A stretch of DNA of 36,270 nucleotides. Origin: a virus. Of this stretch, positions 6,250 through 15,963 are shown one piece after another; the first letter of the stretch is position 1, and each line of letters starts with the position of its first letter. Both the position numbers and the translations under genes were made by a program. The DNA lies in IMG/VR virus record IMGVR_UViG_3300042891_000140, positions 1 to 36,270 of that record; one strand, written 5' to 3'. The notes beneath the pieces were generated by a model, which saw only the letters and a list, made by a program, of their open reading frames with translations, was not told the origin of the DNA and did no database searches.

Positions 6250-8079
6250 ATGCCACTCCAGAAAATCCTGTTCAAGCCCGGAGTCAACCGCGAAAACACG
6301 CGGTACACCACCGAAGGCGGGTGGTACGACTGCGACAAGGTTCGGTTCCGTCAAGGCACGCCAGAAAAAATTGGCGGGTGGCAGCGCATCTCGTCCAATA
6401 CTTTTCTTGGCACTTGCCGTTCGCTGTGGAACTGGGTGACCTTGGGGTTTTTGAACTTGGTGGGTGTGGGCACCAATCTCAAGTTCTACATTGAAAAGGG
6501 CGGCGCCTATAACGACATCACGCCGCTGCGCGTCACCACCACGCTGCCTCTGGACCCGTTCACGGGTAACGGTACGACCACGGTGACGGTCAACGCCCCT
6601 GCGCATGGCGCTGTGACGGGCGACTTTGTGACGTTCAGCGGGGTGACAGGCGCATCTGCCGCGCTGCTCAACGGCGAGTTCCAACTGACGGTCGTCAACC
6701 TCAACACGTACACCATTACCACGTCTTCTTCCGTACCCATCGGGGCCACCGGTGGGGCGGCAGTTTCTGCGGCATATCAGATCAATACTGGTGCGGCTTT
6801 CTCCGTGCCGTTGACTGGTTGGGGTGCAGGCACCTGGGGTTCTGGCCCGTGGGGTACCGGCACGGTCACCAACTTACCGATTCGACTGTGGACCCAAAAG
6901 AACTGGGGCGAGGATTTGGTGTTTGGCCCGCGCGGCGGGGGTATGTATTACTGGGACGCTTCGACAGGCGTCACCACACGTGGGTACAACTTGGCCACTG
7001 CGGTGGGGGCGTCGGACGTGCCGACTGTCCAGAACGTGATCTTTGTGTCTGACGTAAACCGGTTTGTGTTTGCGATGGGCTGCAACGACTACGGTTCCGC
7101 GACGCTCGATCCGATGTTGATCCGGTGGTCAGCGCAGGAAGACGCGCTCGACTGGACACCCGTAGCCACCAACCAAGCAGGCAGCTTACGTCTGTCAACA
7201 GGTTCGGAGATCATCACCGCGATCCAGGCGCGTCAGGAAATCGTGGTCTTCACGGACTCTGCCCTGTACTCGCTTCAGTACCTTGAGCCGCCAATCGTCT
7301 GGGGCGCTCAACTTCTGGGTGACAACATCTCCATCGTCGGCCCCAATGCCGTGGCCATCGCTTCTGGCGTGGTGTACTGGATGGGCGTGGACAAGTTCTA
7401 CGCCTACGACGGTCGCGTGCAGACGCTGCCCTGCGATGTTCGCCGGTACGTTTTCAGCGACTTCAATGCCGGTCAGGCGTCCCAAGTCTTTGCCGGTACC
7501 AACGAGGGGTTCAACGAAGTCTGGTGGTTCTACTGCTCGGCGAACTCTTACTCAGTGGACCGTTACGTCGTCTACAACTACCTTGAGCGCATCTGGTACT
7601 ACGGCACGATGGCCAGGACCGCGTGGCTTGATTCGGGCCTGCGTGACTACCCCGTTGCTGCAACGTACAGCCACAACCTCGTGAACCACGAGCAAGGCAT
7701 CGACGACAACGAGACGGCAACTTCACTGCCCATCAGTGCCAACATCTCGTCGTCTGAGTTTGATATTGGCGACGGCCACAACTTCGGGTTCGTGTGGCGC
7801 ATGCTGCCCGACATCACGTTTGAAAACTCCACCGCAGGCTCGGCTACCGTCAACATGACGCTGTATGGGCTGTACAACTCCGGTTCCGGCAGCATCGACA
7901 GTTCTGGCAAGCCGGTGGTCAGGGGTTCGACGTACGTGATTACCGAAGAGTTCACCGGCCAGATTTACACCCGCGTGCGTGGGCGACAACTGATCTTCAA
8001 GATTGACTCCAACCAACTGGGCACGACGTGGCAGTTGGGCGCTCCGCGTATTGACATCAGACCGGATGGGCGGCGATGA
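6250..8079 (+). CDS. Tail nozzle or stabilisation-type virion protein
   Basis: A 609-residue, almost entirely beta-type protein without membrane segments. The N-terminus (KPGVNRENTRYTTEGGWYDC) is a strong conserved-looking block. The central part has repeated WD/YW blades (GGGMYYWDAS, GVVYWMGVDKFYAYDG, FNEVWWFYC, YNYLERIWYYG), as expected for the beta-propeller proteins that form the tail nozzle or hub of short-tailed phages (P22 gp10, T7 gp12). An insert at ~100-180 (FTGNGTTTVTVNAPAHGAVTGDFV) resembles an immunoglobulin-like or carbohydrate-binding addition. It starts 15 bases after the endolysin and ends in an ATGA overlap with the next virion gene. The family assignment is from motif style, not from an alignment. 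Confidence 0.65.
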   Translation: MPLQKILFKPGVNRENTRYTTEGGWYDCDKVRFRQGTPEKIGGWQRISSNTFLGTCRSLWNWVTLGFLNLVGVGTNLKFYIEKGGAYNDITPLRVTTTLPLDPFTGNGTTTVTVNAPAHGAVTGDFVTFSGVTGASAALLNGEFQLTVVNLNTYTITTSSSVPIGATGGAAVSAAYQINTGAAFSVPLTGWGAGTWGSGPWGTGTVTNLPIRLWTQKNWGEDLVFGPRGGGMYYWDASTGVTTRGYNLATAVGASDVPTVQNVIFVSDVNRFVFAMGCNDYGSATLDPMLIRWSAQEDALDWTPVATNQAGSLRLSTGSEIITAIQARQEIVVFTDSALYSLQYLEPPIVWGAQLLGDNISIVGPNAVAIASGVVYWMGVDKFYAYDGRVQTLPCDVRRYVFSDFNAGQASQVFAGTNEGFNEVWWFYCSANSYSVDRYVVYNYLERIWYYGTMARTAWLDSGLRDYPVAATYSHNLVNHEQGIDDNETATSLPISANISSSEFDIGDGHNFGFVWRMLPDITFENSTAGSATVNMTLYGLYNSGSGSIDSSGKPVVRGSTYVITEEFTGQIYTRVRGRQLIFKIDSNQLGTTWQLGAPRIDIRPDGRR

Positions 8080-9452
8080 CTTTTCTCATTGAAGATGCAA
8101 CCGTACCTGCGCCGCCTAACCTGCCTCTGGCCCCACGGGACTATGAGTCGCGTTATCACGAGCAGTTCAACAACGTCCTGCGCCTGTACTTCAACCGGCT
8201 TAACGCACTGCTGAACAAGATCGTGGCAACCACATCACCCATCCCAATCTCCATCGGCGGCACCAACGTAGACGCCTTTGGGCGGCTGCGGGTCAGCAAC
8301 CCGCTGACCTTGTTCGACTCATCCCACCGCTATGCGGACAACAACCTGTGGGTCAACAGCATAACCGGCACCGCAGCGGCAACGTTTAACGCCAATGAAG
8401 GTCTGATGGACCTGACGGTTGGCTCGGCCAGTGGCGACCAGATCATTCGGGAAACCATCAAAGTCTTTTCGTATCAGCCGGGTAAGAGCCTGTTGGTGAT
8501 GAACACGTTTGTGTTTGGCACTGCCAAGGCCAACCTGCGCCAACGTGCGGGCTATTACGGTGCGGCCAACGGCATTTACTTTGAACGCGAAGGCTCAAAC
8601 AACTACATGGTCGAGCGCAGCAGCGTGACAGGCGCTCCGATCAACACCCGTGTGGCGCAGGCAGATTGGAATCAAGACCCACTGGACGGCACCGGCCCGT
8701 CTGGCCTGACACTGGACTCCTCCAAGGCGCAGATTTTGTACATTGATGTTGAGTGGCTTGGCCTCGGTACGGTTCGCACCGGGTTCATCATCAACGGGAC
8801 ATTTGTTCCGTGCCACAACTTTGACCACGCCAACCTTATCACCACGACCTACATCACCACCGCTTCTTTGCCGCTGCGGTATGAGATGACCAATATGGCG
8901 GCGACCACCGGCGCAAGTACGCTCAAACAGGTGTGCTCGACCGTGATTTCTGAAGGCGGCTACGAGTTGCGCGGTGCGCAGTTGTCTGCCGGTAACACCA
9001 TCACAAGTCCCCGCACACTGACCACTGCCGGGACGTTCTACCCTGTAGTGTCGATTCGTTTGAAGACAGCCCGCCTTGACGCGATTGCCATCCTGACGGC
9101 TATATCTATTTTGGGCATTACCAACAACGCCAACTACAAGTGGGAAGTTGTGGCGTCTGGCACCACAACGGGCGGCACTTGGGTCAGTGCAGGCACAAAC
9201 TCCGCAGTTGAGTACAACATCACCGGCACGGCGTTCACCGTGGGCACCGGTCGGATTCTGGCAACGGGTTTCTTTCAGGGCTCCAATCAGGGTTCCAATA
9301 GCGTGGACATTTTGAAGGAAGCGTTGTTCGCTTCTCAACTGGAGCGCGATCCGTTCACCGCCACTGCGTATGAACTGACGCTTGCTTGCACGGCGGCATC
9401 CAACGGGGATCAGGTGCTTGGCTCTCTGGACTGGGAAGAGATTAGCCGCTAA
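8076..9452 (+). CDS. Virion structural protein, unknown role
   Basis: A 458-residue beta-rich protein, start overlapping the nozzle stop (ATGA). Residues 1-50 are helical (YESRYHEQFNNVLRLYFNRLNALLNKIV), probably an attachment or oligomerisation helix. A conserved-looking turn follows (GGTNVDAFGRLRVSNPLTLFDSSHRY), then a long domain with many Thr, Asn and Gly. The C-terminal ~150 residues look like a jelly-roll or lectin-like sheet (VVSIRLKTARLDAIAILTA...). No enzyme motif is seen. The pairing with the nozzle gene suggests a tail-surface, plug or capsid-decoration protein. After it comes a 47-base gap, the longest in the plus-strand unit. Confidence 0.68.
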   Translation: MTFLIEDATVPAPPNLPLAPRDYESRYHEQFNNVLRLYFNRLNALLNKIVATTSPIPISIGGTNVDAFGRLRVSNPLTLFDSSHRYADNNLWVNSITGTAAATFNANEGLMDLTVGSASGDQIIRETIKVFSYQPGKSLLVMNTFVFGTAKANLRQRAGYYGAANGIYFEREGSNNYMVERSSVTGAPINTRVAQADWNQDPLDGTGPSGLTLDSSKAQILYIDVEWLGLGTVRTGFIINGTFVPCHNFDHANLITTTYITTASLPLRYEMTNMAATTGASTLKQVCSTVISEGGYELRGAQLSAGNTITSPRTLTTAGTFYPVVSIRLKTARLDAIAILTAISILGITNNANYKWEVVASGTTTGGTWVSAGTNSAVEYNITGTAFTVGTGRILATGFFQGSNQGSNSVDILKEALFASQLERDPFTATAYELTLACTAASNGDQVLGSLDWEEISR

Positions 9453-9499
9453 GCACCCAAACGACCTAAAATGAACCCAATCAATTCCAAGGGGCGCAC

Positions 9500-12400
9500 A
9501 TGAGCCTTGCCGTACTAGCCAACCACATGGCGTCCAAGGGTCGCAACGGCGACTCGATGCTGGTGCACATGGCCCCCAGCGAAGTTGCGGGTCTGCAGGC
9601 GCTTGGCCTGAGTCATGGAATCACCATGACGATCAACCCCCACACGGGTCTGCCGGAAGCCTTCTCGTTCAAGAAGCTGCTCAAGTCGGCACTGCCCATG
9701 ATCGCGGGTTTTGCCCTTGGCCCTGCCGGATTCGGCGTGGTCAGCAGCGCGCTGGGCGCGGGGGCACTGGTCGGTGGTGCGACGGCTCTGGCCACCGGCA
9801 GTCTGCAGAAGGGCATCATGGCCGGTCTGGGCGCTTATGGTGGCGCCAGTCTTGGCGCAGGTCTTCAGTCGGCAGGCATGGCGGCGGCACAACAAAACGC
9901 TGTTAGTGGCCTAACTGCGGAGCAAATTGCCGGTCGTGCGGCATTTGAGGGCTTGTCTGAACAAGGCTACAAGAACTTGTTGGCTGAGCAAGCTACCAAA
10001 GATTACCTAAGCAAAGGTATTTTTGAGCGGGCGGGCGCAGGTATTTCTGCACTTGGTTCTGACATTGGGCGTACTGCGGCGCTTCAAGGTGTTGGCGGCG
10101 CTTCCGGTCTTTACAAAGCCGGTATGGCTGCGGCGCTTCCAGTTATGGCCGATCAGGCCGTGCAGACGTCCACGCCAATGCCGGGTGGCCAGTATCAAGG
10201 CACCATCCGCCCCTACAAGTTTGATCCGTTCACCAAGCGGTGGACGGCGCAGCCGACCTACCCGGCGATGCCTGTTAACACAGCGTCTGCTGCACCCGCA
10301 CAGCAAGAAGAACAACCGCCTGGAGGCATGGCAGGCGGCGGCATCGTGGCGCTTGCTGACGGCGGTGCTACCCGCGAGCAGGTGCTGCAAGCCTACAGAG
10401 CTAATCCCGGCGCGGAGCTTAACCCCAACGAAGAGGCCATCAACTACTGGATGAAGCAGGGCTTGGGGTCTTTCACCGATGTAGTCAACCAGACTCGTGC
10501 GGCCAACCCTGCACTGGCTCAACAAATTGACGCCGCCCGTACAGCCGCAACTACACAACAGTTTGCTACGCCCGCAAACACACTGCCCAACTATCTTGGG
10601 CTTAACGCCGTAGCCGCAGGACAACCTGGGGGTCAGACCGTTATTTCCGGCACCGCCGGTCCTGGGTACAACTACGCCGCCGCCACTCCGCAGACGGATC
10701 GTGAAAAGGAAATCAACCAGATTTATAGGGATGTGTTGGGGCGTGAGGCCGAGCGGGAAGGACTCAGTTATTGGGCAAACACTGACTTGGGCATGCCGGA
10801 GATTAAGCGGCAGATTCAAAGCATTGGCTCCAACATCGGTGTCAATGTAGACCCGACGCAACTGGCCACACCCACCGCTGGTCAACTCGCCGCACAGCAG
10901 AGCATCCTTAAAGACCCGCAAGCCGCAGCTATCGGTATTGCAAGAAGCGGTGTAGCCCAAGGTCTGAGTGACCAGCAAATCGCCAACCTAGTAAATGAAA
11001 CCTACGGCAAGTCGTTCAGTGCGCAGAACGTAGCTGACTTTATGCGGGCTAACAACATAACCCGCCCTGCTCCCGTTACCGCTGTATCCCCCACGTTTAC
11101 CGGCACCGACACTGGCACAACCGTCACTCCGGCGCCACTGCCAGGGCTACCCGACTTTGCGCCGACTACGCCGACGCTGGCTCCTGCTACGCAGTTCACT
11201 CCTCAAACTATGGAGCAGGTGCGCACGGCATACGAGCAGGGTGGTGGTGCTACGGAGATGCCCACGGTTACGCGTCTCGGCCCGAACGAGCGCCCGATGA
11301 CGCAGAACGCGGTGGTTAATGACCTGCAAGCCTACTTGGCAAACAACCCGAACGCGACGGCCACGGAGATCACCGCTTGGGGCCGCGCCAACGGCGTGCC
11401 GGATTACCAACTGCGCGCTGCCGTCAACGAGCGCCGGTTTAACATGTTGACCGGCGGCAGCAAGAGTGCTTACGACTACCTGATGGGTCGGGGTCCGTAC
11501 TCTGCTACGCCGTTTGTTCCTGGCGGTGGGGCGCTGATGCGTCCTTACAGCGAAGTTGTTGGTGGCGCGGCGCGTGAAAGCGCAATTCGCCGCTATGTTC
11601 CTCCTGCGCCTTCACGTCAGACTGCACAGGGCGCCGATACTAGCGAAACAAAGACAACCACAGGTGGTACTACTACCGGAGGCACCACGACCACAGGCGG
11701 CGGTGTGGCCAGCAGCGTTACGGGCGGCGGTATGACCGGAGGTGGCGCAGGCGCAAGGCTTGTTGGCGGTTCTACTGTTGGTGGCACCACAACCGGCGGC
11801 ACCACAACCGGCGGTACAACACGCATCAATCCAGAAACCGGTACTGAGTACACCGCACTCAGCGGCACCCCCATCACGGACTTCTTGTTTGGTACGCAAG
11901 ACGCAAGCAAAGTGCCTGTGGTGGATCGCGGGTTCTACACAGATGCCGCTATGCGCGAACTGCTGGCCAACGAGGCGGCGCTGAATGCGAGTCGAGCCGA
12001 AGTAGAAGACGTGCTTAACGTCGAGCAGATTCAGCGTGACATTTTGCGAGATCAAGAAGAAGCCTATCTCCAGCGCCAACTGGAGATAGCGCGTGCGGCT
12101 GAAGACTTTGGCCCGTTTGATTCTGAATACGATGCTGGTGGCCCCAACTACACTGATGAAGAATTAGACTTGTTGGCGGGCATGCGCAAAGGCGGGCTTG
12201 CGGCTATTGCAGCCGGTGCTGCTCGGGGTGGCCAATTCAACCTCGGCGGCTACTCCGATGGTGGGCGCCTGCTGCGCGGCCCTGGTGATGGCGTCTCTGA
12301 CAGCATCCCGGCAACTATTGGCAACCGTCAACCCGCGCGACTGGCCGATGGTGAGTTTGTGATCCCGGCGAGGATTGTGAGTGAAATAGGGAATGGGTCT

Positions 12401-12523
12401 ACCGAAGCCGGTGCACGCAAGCTGTATGCAATGATGGACCGGGTGCAGCGCGCCCGCGCTAAGACAACCGGTAAGGGTAAGGTGGCTAAGAACACCCGCG
12501 CCGACAAGTACCTCCCCGCATAA
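9500..12523 (+). CDS. Large internal virion protein with DUF4214-like segment
   Basis: A 1007-residue protein with AAGGGG five bases before the ATG. Residues ~58-135 are a Gly/Ala-rich hydrophobic stretch with glycine-zipper spacing, able to insert in a membrane. A GG box (GGMAGGGIVALADGG) lies near residue 280. Residues ~404-447 (INQIYRDVLGREAEREGLSYW) resemble the DUF4214 repeat of phage and surface proteins. Residues ~715-775 are a Thr/Gly linker. Near the C-terminus lie RKGGLAAIAAGAARGG and a block with DGVSDSIPATIGNRQPARLA, DGEFVIPARIV and ARKLYAMMDRV, an ending common in phage virion proteins. It heads the four-gene internal-protein block and is a candidate inner-core or ejection protein. 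Confidence 0.7.
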   Translation: MSLAVLANHMASKGRNGDSMLVHMAPSEVAGLQALGLSHGITMTINPHTGLPEAFSFKKLLKSALPMIAGFALGPAGFGVVSSALGAGALVGGATALATGSLQKGIMAGLGAYGGASLGAGLQSAGMAAAQQNAVSGLTAEQIAGRAAFEGLSEQGYKNLLAEQATKDYLSKGIFERAGAGISALGSDIGRTAALQGVGGASGLYKAGMAAALPVMADQAVQTSTPMPGGQYQGTIRPYKFDPFTKRWTAQPTYPAMPVNTASAAPAQQEEQPPGGMAGGGIVALADGGATREQVLQAYRANPGAELNPNEEAINYWMKQGLGSFTDVVNQTRAANPALAQQIDAARTAATTQQFATPANTLPNYLGLNAVAAGQPGGQTVISGTAGPGYNYAAATPQTDREKEINQIYRDVLGREAEREGLSYWANTDLGMPEIKRQIQSIGSNIGVNVDPTQLATPTAGQLAAQQSILKDPQAAAIGIARSGVAQGLSDQQIANLVNETYGKSFSAQNVADFMRANNITRPAPVTAVSPTFTGTDTGTTVTPAPLPGLPDFAPTTPTLAPATQFTPQTMEQVRTAYEQGGGATEMPTVTRLGPNERPMTQNAVVNDLQAYLANNPNATATEITAWGRANGVPDYQLRAAVNERRFNMLTGGSKSAYDYLMGRGPYSATPFVPGGGALMRPYSEVVGGAARESAIRRYVPPAPSRQTAQGADTSETKTTTGGTTTGGTTTTGGGVASSVTGGGMTGGGAGARLVGGSTVGGTTTGGTTTGGTTRINPETGTEYTALSGTPITDFLFGTQDASKVPVVDRGFYTDAAMRELLANEAALNASRAEVEDVLNVEQIQRDILRDQEEAYLQRQLEIARAAEDFGPFDSEYDAGGPNYTDEELDLLAGMRKGGLAAIAAGAARGGQFNLGGYSDGGRLLRGPGDGVSDSIPATIGNRQPARLADGEFVIPARIVSEIGNGSTEAGARKLYAMMDRVQRARAKTTGKGKVAKNTRADKYLPA
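11655..11822 (+). repeat. Thr/Gly repeat tract (GGTTT units)
   Basis: Two clusters (about 11655-11700 and 11781-11822) of 15-base units such as GGCACCACAACCGGC encode GGTTT-type pentapeptides. Adjacent units at 11784-11813 are nearly identical, pointing to recent slippage or duplication. It probably forms a flexible linker and may vary in length among relatives. Confidence 0.7.
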
Positions 12524-12532
12524 GGACGCATC

Positions 12533-13900
12533 ATGGCTAATCCCGTACCGACCCAAGTTACCGAGTACCAGACTGGCTTTGCGCCAGTTATTGCGCCTTA
12601 TGCCGAGCGACTGCTTGGCCGTGCGGAGGCGATGTTTGAAGACCCGTACATGCAGTACCAGGGTGAGCGTTTTGCGCAATTCACCCCTCTGCAGCAGCAG
12701 GCGTTCACGGGCGCTCAAGCGATGGAGGCAGCGCCGCAGTTGCGCGACGCGTCAGCCCTTGCCGGTACCGCCGGTCTTCAGGCTCTGGCCTACAACCAGT
12801 ATCAGCCGGGACAGTTTTCCAACTTCTACCGCGCTCCCGGCGCGTATCAACCTACGGCGTTCACCGCGCCTAGCGTTGCGGCCAGGGACTTGTCCACCTT
12901 CCAGATGGGGCCTGCTGAGCGTGTGCGCACGCAGTCCTTTGCCCGCCCTGGGTCTGCTGAGTCCTTCATGTCCCCATACATGCAGAATGTGGTGGATATC
13001 GAGAAGCGAGAAGCTGCGCGACAGTCCGCAATTGCAGGCCAGCAAGAAGCGGGCAGGTTTGCTCGGGCAGGCGCATTTGGTGGTTCTCGTCAGGCGATTG
13101 TTGAAGCCGAACGTGCACGGAATTTGGGCACGCAAATGGGAGACATCCAGTCTCGCGGATTGCAACAGGCTTATCAGCAAGCACAGCAGCAGTTCAACGC
13201 TGAGCAGCAGGCGCGTCTCCAAGCACAGTTGGCCAATCAGCAAGCAGGCATTACGGTTGGCGGCCAGAACTTGGGTGCGGCGCTTGGTGTACAGCAACTG
13301 GGCGCACAGCAGGGGTTGCAAGCACAACTGGCCAATCAGCAAGCCCAGATGCAAGCACAGCAGCAGGCTGAGCAGTCGCGTCAGTTTGGCTACGGCAACC
13401 TGATGCAACAGGCAGGTCTTGGCGCTCAGTACGGTCAAGCCGCTGCGCAGCTTGGCGAGCAGTCACGTCAGTATGGCGCCGGTCTGGGGCTTCAGGGTCT
13501 TCAGGCAGCGATGGGTGCCGCCGGTCAACTGGGTCAGTTGGGCCAGAGCCAGTTCGGTCAGAACATGGCGATCAACCAGTTGCAACAGCAATATGGGGGC
13601 CTTCAACAGCAACAGGCGCAGAACATCTTGGGCGCTCAGTACCAAGACTTCCTGAACTACCAAAACTACCCGTACAAGCAGTTGGGCTTCATGTCCGACA
13701 TCCTGCGCGGCGCGCCCCTGTCGCAGACTGGCGCGGCTGTGTATCAGCAGCCGCCTTCTATGCTGGGCCAGCTTGCAGGTGCGGGCATCGCGGCCAAGGG
13801 TCTGGGGCTGTTCGCCAAGGGCGGCGCGGTGGAAGACGTCGAATATCGAGACAAGCCCGCCGGTCTGGCTGATCTGGCAATCTACAACATGGGTGTTTGA
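12533..13900 (+). CDS. Gln-rich virion protein
   Basis: A 455-residue protein with AAGGA before the ATG. Residues 1-~125 carry Tyr/Pro/Phe motifs (VTEYQTGFAPVIAPYAERLLG, YMQYQGERFAQFTPLQQQA). Residues ~145-200 include a well-ordered block (FMSPYMQNVVDIEKREAARQ, GAFGGSRQAIVEAERARNLG). Residues ~205-375 are Gln/Ala/Leu-rich helix, likely a long coiled coil. The end carries a short GG box (GLGLFAKGGAVEDVEYRDK). It lacks any enzyme motif. Its place between two internal-virion candidates and the coiled-coil body suggest a rod or core component of the ejection apparatus; this is inference. Confidence 0.68.
   Translation: MANPVPTQVTEYQTGFAPVIAPYAERLLGRAEAMFEDPYMQYQGERFAQFTPLQQQAFTGAQAMEAAPQLRDASALAGTAGLQALAYNQYQPGQFSNFYRAPGAYQPTAFTAPSVAARDLSTFQMGPAERVRTQSFARPGSAESFMSPYMQNVVDIEKREAARQSAIAGQQEAGRFARAGAFGGSRQAIVEAERARNLGTQMGDIQSRGLQQAYQQAQQQFNAEQQARLQAQLANQQAGITVGGQNLGAALGVQQLGAQQGLQAQLANQQAQMQAQQQAEQSRQFGYGNLMQQAGLGAQYGQAAAQLGEQSRQYGAGLGLQGLQAAMGAAGQLGQLGQSQFGQNMAINQLQQQYGGLQQQQAQNILGAQYQDFLNYQNYPYKQLGFMSDILRGAPLSQTGAAVYQQPPSMLGQLAGAGIAAKGLGLFAKGGAVEDVEYRDKPAGLADLAIYNMGV
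13220..13344 (+). repeat. In-frame internal duplication of a Gln-rich segment
   Basis: The 26-base segments at 13220-13245 and 13319-13344 (beginning CAAGCACA, then a variable base pair and TGGCCAATCAGCAAGC) differ by very few bases and are 99 bases (33 codons) apart. They encode QAQLANQQA twice. This fits a 33-residue unit duplication within the coiled coil. Confidence 0.7.
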
Positions 13901-13902
13901 AC

Positions 13903-15945
13903 ATGATCAACATCAACCAACTCACCACCCAACTGCGCATGCTGCCGGATCAAGCCCTGCAGCGTGTGGCGATGATGTACAAGCAAGACCCGTACATCCT
14001 GCCGTTGGTTGTGTCTGAGGGCATGGCGCGCAAAAAGATGCGTGCGGCCTCGCAAGCGCAGATGGCGCAGCCCCAGCCCAAGGTAGCGGATCAGGCCGTA
14101 GCCTCCCTGGGCTACACGCCCGAAGAAGTTGGTATTGCGCAACTCCAGGCACCCAACATGCAGGGCATGGCTGATGGCGGAATCGCGGGCTACGCCGATG
14201 GTGGCGACATGGACTTTGCCAATCGCAGCGAGCCCGTCGTGCGCATGGCCGATGGTGGTGTGGCGCGTTATCAACGCGGCGGGGACGTTAAGTCTCGCTT
14301 TGTCGAGCAGTACCGCGACGTGGCAGAGAAGGTAGGCGCTGAGCTTGGCGTTGACGCCGACATCATCCTGTCCCAGTGGGGCCTTGAGTCTGGCTGGGGC
14401 ACCAAGACGGTTGGACAGTACAACCTGGGCAACATCAAGGACGTGACCGGTAAGGGCAAGAAAGCCTTTGACAAACTGGAGGGCAGCGAAGCCGCCTACA
14501 AGAGCTACAAGTCGCCTGAAGATTTTGCTCGTGACTACACGGACTTGGTTAAGCGCAACTTCCCCAAGGCTGTCGGTTCAGGCCGAGATGTTGGCGCGTT
14601 TACTGAGGGACTTTCTTCGGGCAGGATCGGCACGTACGCCACTGACCCGGATTACGGCAAAAAGCTGGCCGCTACGCTGACCAATTTGGTTCCCGTCAGT
14701 TCAGCCCAGGCTGCGCAGGCGGCTCCTGCACAAGCGGTTTCCGGTGCACAAATCCCTGGCCAAGCGGTTCAGGCACCTCCTGCCGTGCCCGAAGGCTTCT
14801 TCAGCCGGGTTGGCTCCGGCCTCGGCATGTCCGAGGAAACCAAGCGCAACATCGGCAACATTCTGATGGCGCCCACGCCTATGGCGGCGGTGACCGCTCC
14901 GGGCAAAGGTGTACAAAGCGCGTCGGGGCTTCAACGGCTTTACGAAGGCACGCGTCGATTCTTTGGATCGCCGTCTGCTGCACGCACGCTTACGCCGGAA
15001 GAGATTCAGGCTATGCAGGTTGCCGCTGCCGCCGGTAGAAACACCAAAGCCGCAGAGGACGCCGCAGAGGCTGCGCGCATGGCAGGCGCTATGTCTGGTG
15101 AAGCGCAAACGGTTTCGCAGGCAGTCATGGCAGAGCGTCTTGCCGAGCAAGCAGCCAAGGCCCCGTCAGCGGCTGAGCGCATTCAACTTCTTCAGCAGGC
15201 AGAACGTGCGCGGGAAGCTGCCCGGGCAGCTACTGTGGCGTCGCCGAGGGTTGCTGCGGCGCAAACCGCCAAGAACCTTACCGCTGCTGCGGTTGCGGGC
15301 GCTGATGAGAAGAAACCGGCGGGAAGTGCGATGCCCGCATATGACCGCGTTCAAGGTCAAGGCGCATGGCTTGGGGAAGAGTACCCTGCCGCGTTGCCCA
15401 AGGACGTCAAGAAAGAAGCAATTGCTACCGCCAAGGAAGAGCTTCCCAAGAAAGACCGCAAGGGGCTTACGAACGACGACTTGGTTGAACTTGGTCTGCG
15501 CATGATGGCTGATCCGGGCCGAAGCGGAGAAGGGTTTGCCGGGTTCTTGGGTTCTGCAGGACGTGCTGGTCTTGGTGCCCTGGCCGCACGCAAGGAGCGC
15601 GAGAAGGTCGAGCGTGAGGAAGCCAAGGCGCTGTCTGAAGAGAAGTACCGTGCAGCCCTCACGCGTGAAGCCGAAGGCAAGGCTGCGATGTACGAGGAAG
15701 GTACCCGGGGCAAGACTGCTGCACTGCAGCAAGCCAACGTGGCGTTTGCCAACTGGGAGAAGGGTCTGTCAGCCCTGCAGAAGCTGGAGATGACCGAGGA
15801 ACAGCGCAAGGCTAAGTACGACGAAATCCTGCGGCAGACCTTTGCGGCGCTTGGCCTGGAAGCCCCTGCTGGAGTATCATCTCAGCCAGCCGGGGCGTCC
15901 GTTGATACAACCGGTTTCAGAGTTCTGGGGGTACGTAACCCCTAA
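13903..15945 (+). CDS. Virion-associated peptidoglycan hydrolase (glucosaminidase-like domain)
   Basis: A 680-residue protein. I chose the ATG at 13903, two bases after the previous stop, rather than the in-frame TTG at 13897 that overlaps it. Residues ~85-130 carry two GG boxes (MADGGIAGYADGG, MADGGVARYQRGG). Residues ~130-255 resemble the FlgJ/glucosaminidase (PF01832) fold: ILSQWGLESGWGTKTVGQYNLGNIK, with Glu162 as the probable catalytic acid, then Y-K-SYKSPEDFARDYTDLV. The rest is Ala-rich helix and coiled coil with a charged stretch (REKVEREEAKALSEEKYR). A cell-wall hydrolase inside a virion protein normally opens a local hole for DNA entry. The role is inferred from domain and location. 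Confidence 0.76.
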   Translation: MININQLTTQLRMLPDQALQRVAMMYKQDPYILPLVVSEGMARKKMRAASQAQMAQPQPKVADQAVASLGYTPEEVGIAQLQAPNMQGMADGGIAGYADGGDMDFANRSEPVVRMADGGVARYQRGGDVKSRFVEQYRDVAEKVGAELGVDADIILSQWGLESGWGTKTVGQYNLGNIKDVTGKGKKAFDKLEGSEAAYKSYKSPEDFARDYTDLVKRNFPKAVGSGRDVGAFTEGLSSGRIGTYATDPDYGKKLAATLTNLVPVSSAQAAQAAPAQAVSGAQIPGQAVQAPPAVPEGFFSRVGSGLGMSEETKRNIGNILMAPTPMAAVTAPGKGVQSASGLQRLYEGTRRFFGSPSAARTLTPEEIQAMQVAAAAGRNTKAAEDAAEAARMAGAMSGEAQTVSQAVMAERLAEQAAKAPSAAERIQLLQQAERAREAARAATVASPRVAAAQTAKNLTAAAVAGADEKKPAGSAMPAYDRVQGQGAWLGEEYPAALPKDVKKEAIATAKEELPKKDRKGLTNDDLVELGLRMMADPGRSGEGFAGFLGSAGRAGLGALAARKEREKVEREEAKALSEEKYRAALTREAEGKAAMYEEGTRGKTAALQQANVAFANWEKGLSALQKLEMTEEQRKAKYDEILRQTFAALGLEAPAGVSSQPAGASVDTTGFRVLGVRNP

Positions 15946-15963
15946 AAATTAGGAAGCGCAGCA

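Noticed and set aside
9453-9499. Promoter in the 47-base gap before the 1007-residue gene (TAAAAT at 9467-9472)
   Set aside because: No -35 element is found 15-19 bases upstream (AGCCGC at 17 bases), so the -10-like hexamer alone is not enough.
15928-15942. GGGGT-ACGTA-ACCCC hairpin before the giant gene as terminator
   Set aside because: The stem has only five pairs, lies inside the last codons and is followed by TAAAAATT, not a T run. Genes on both sides look like one operon.
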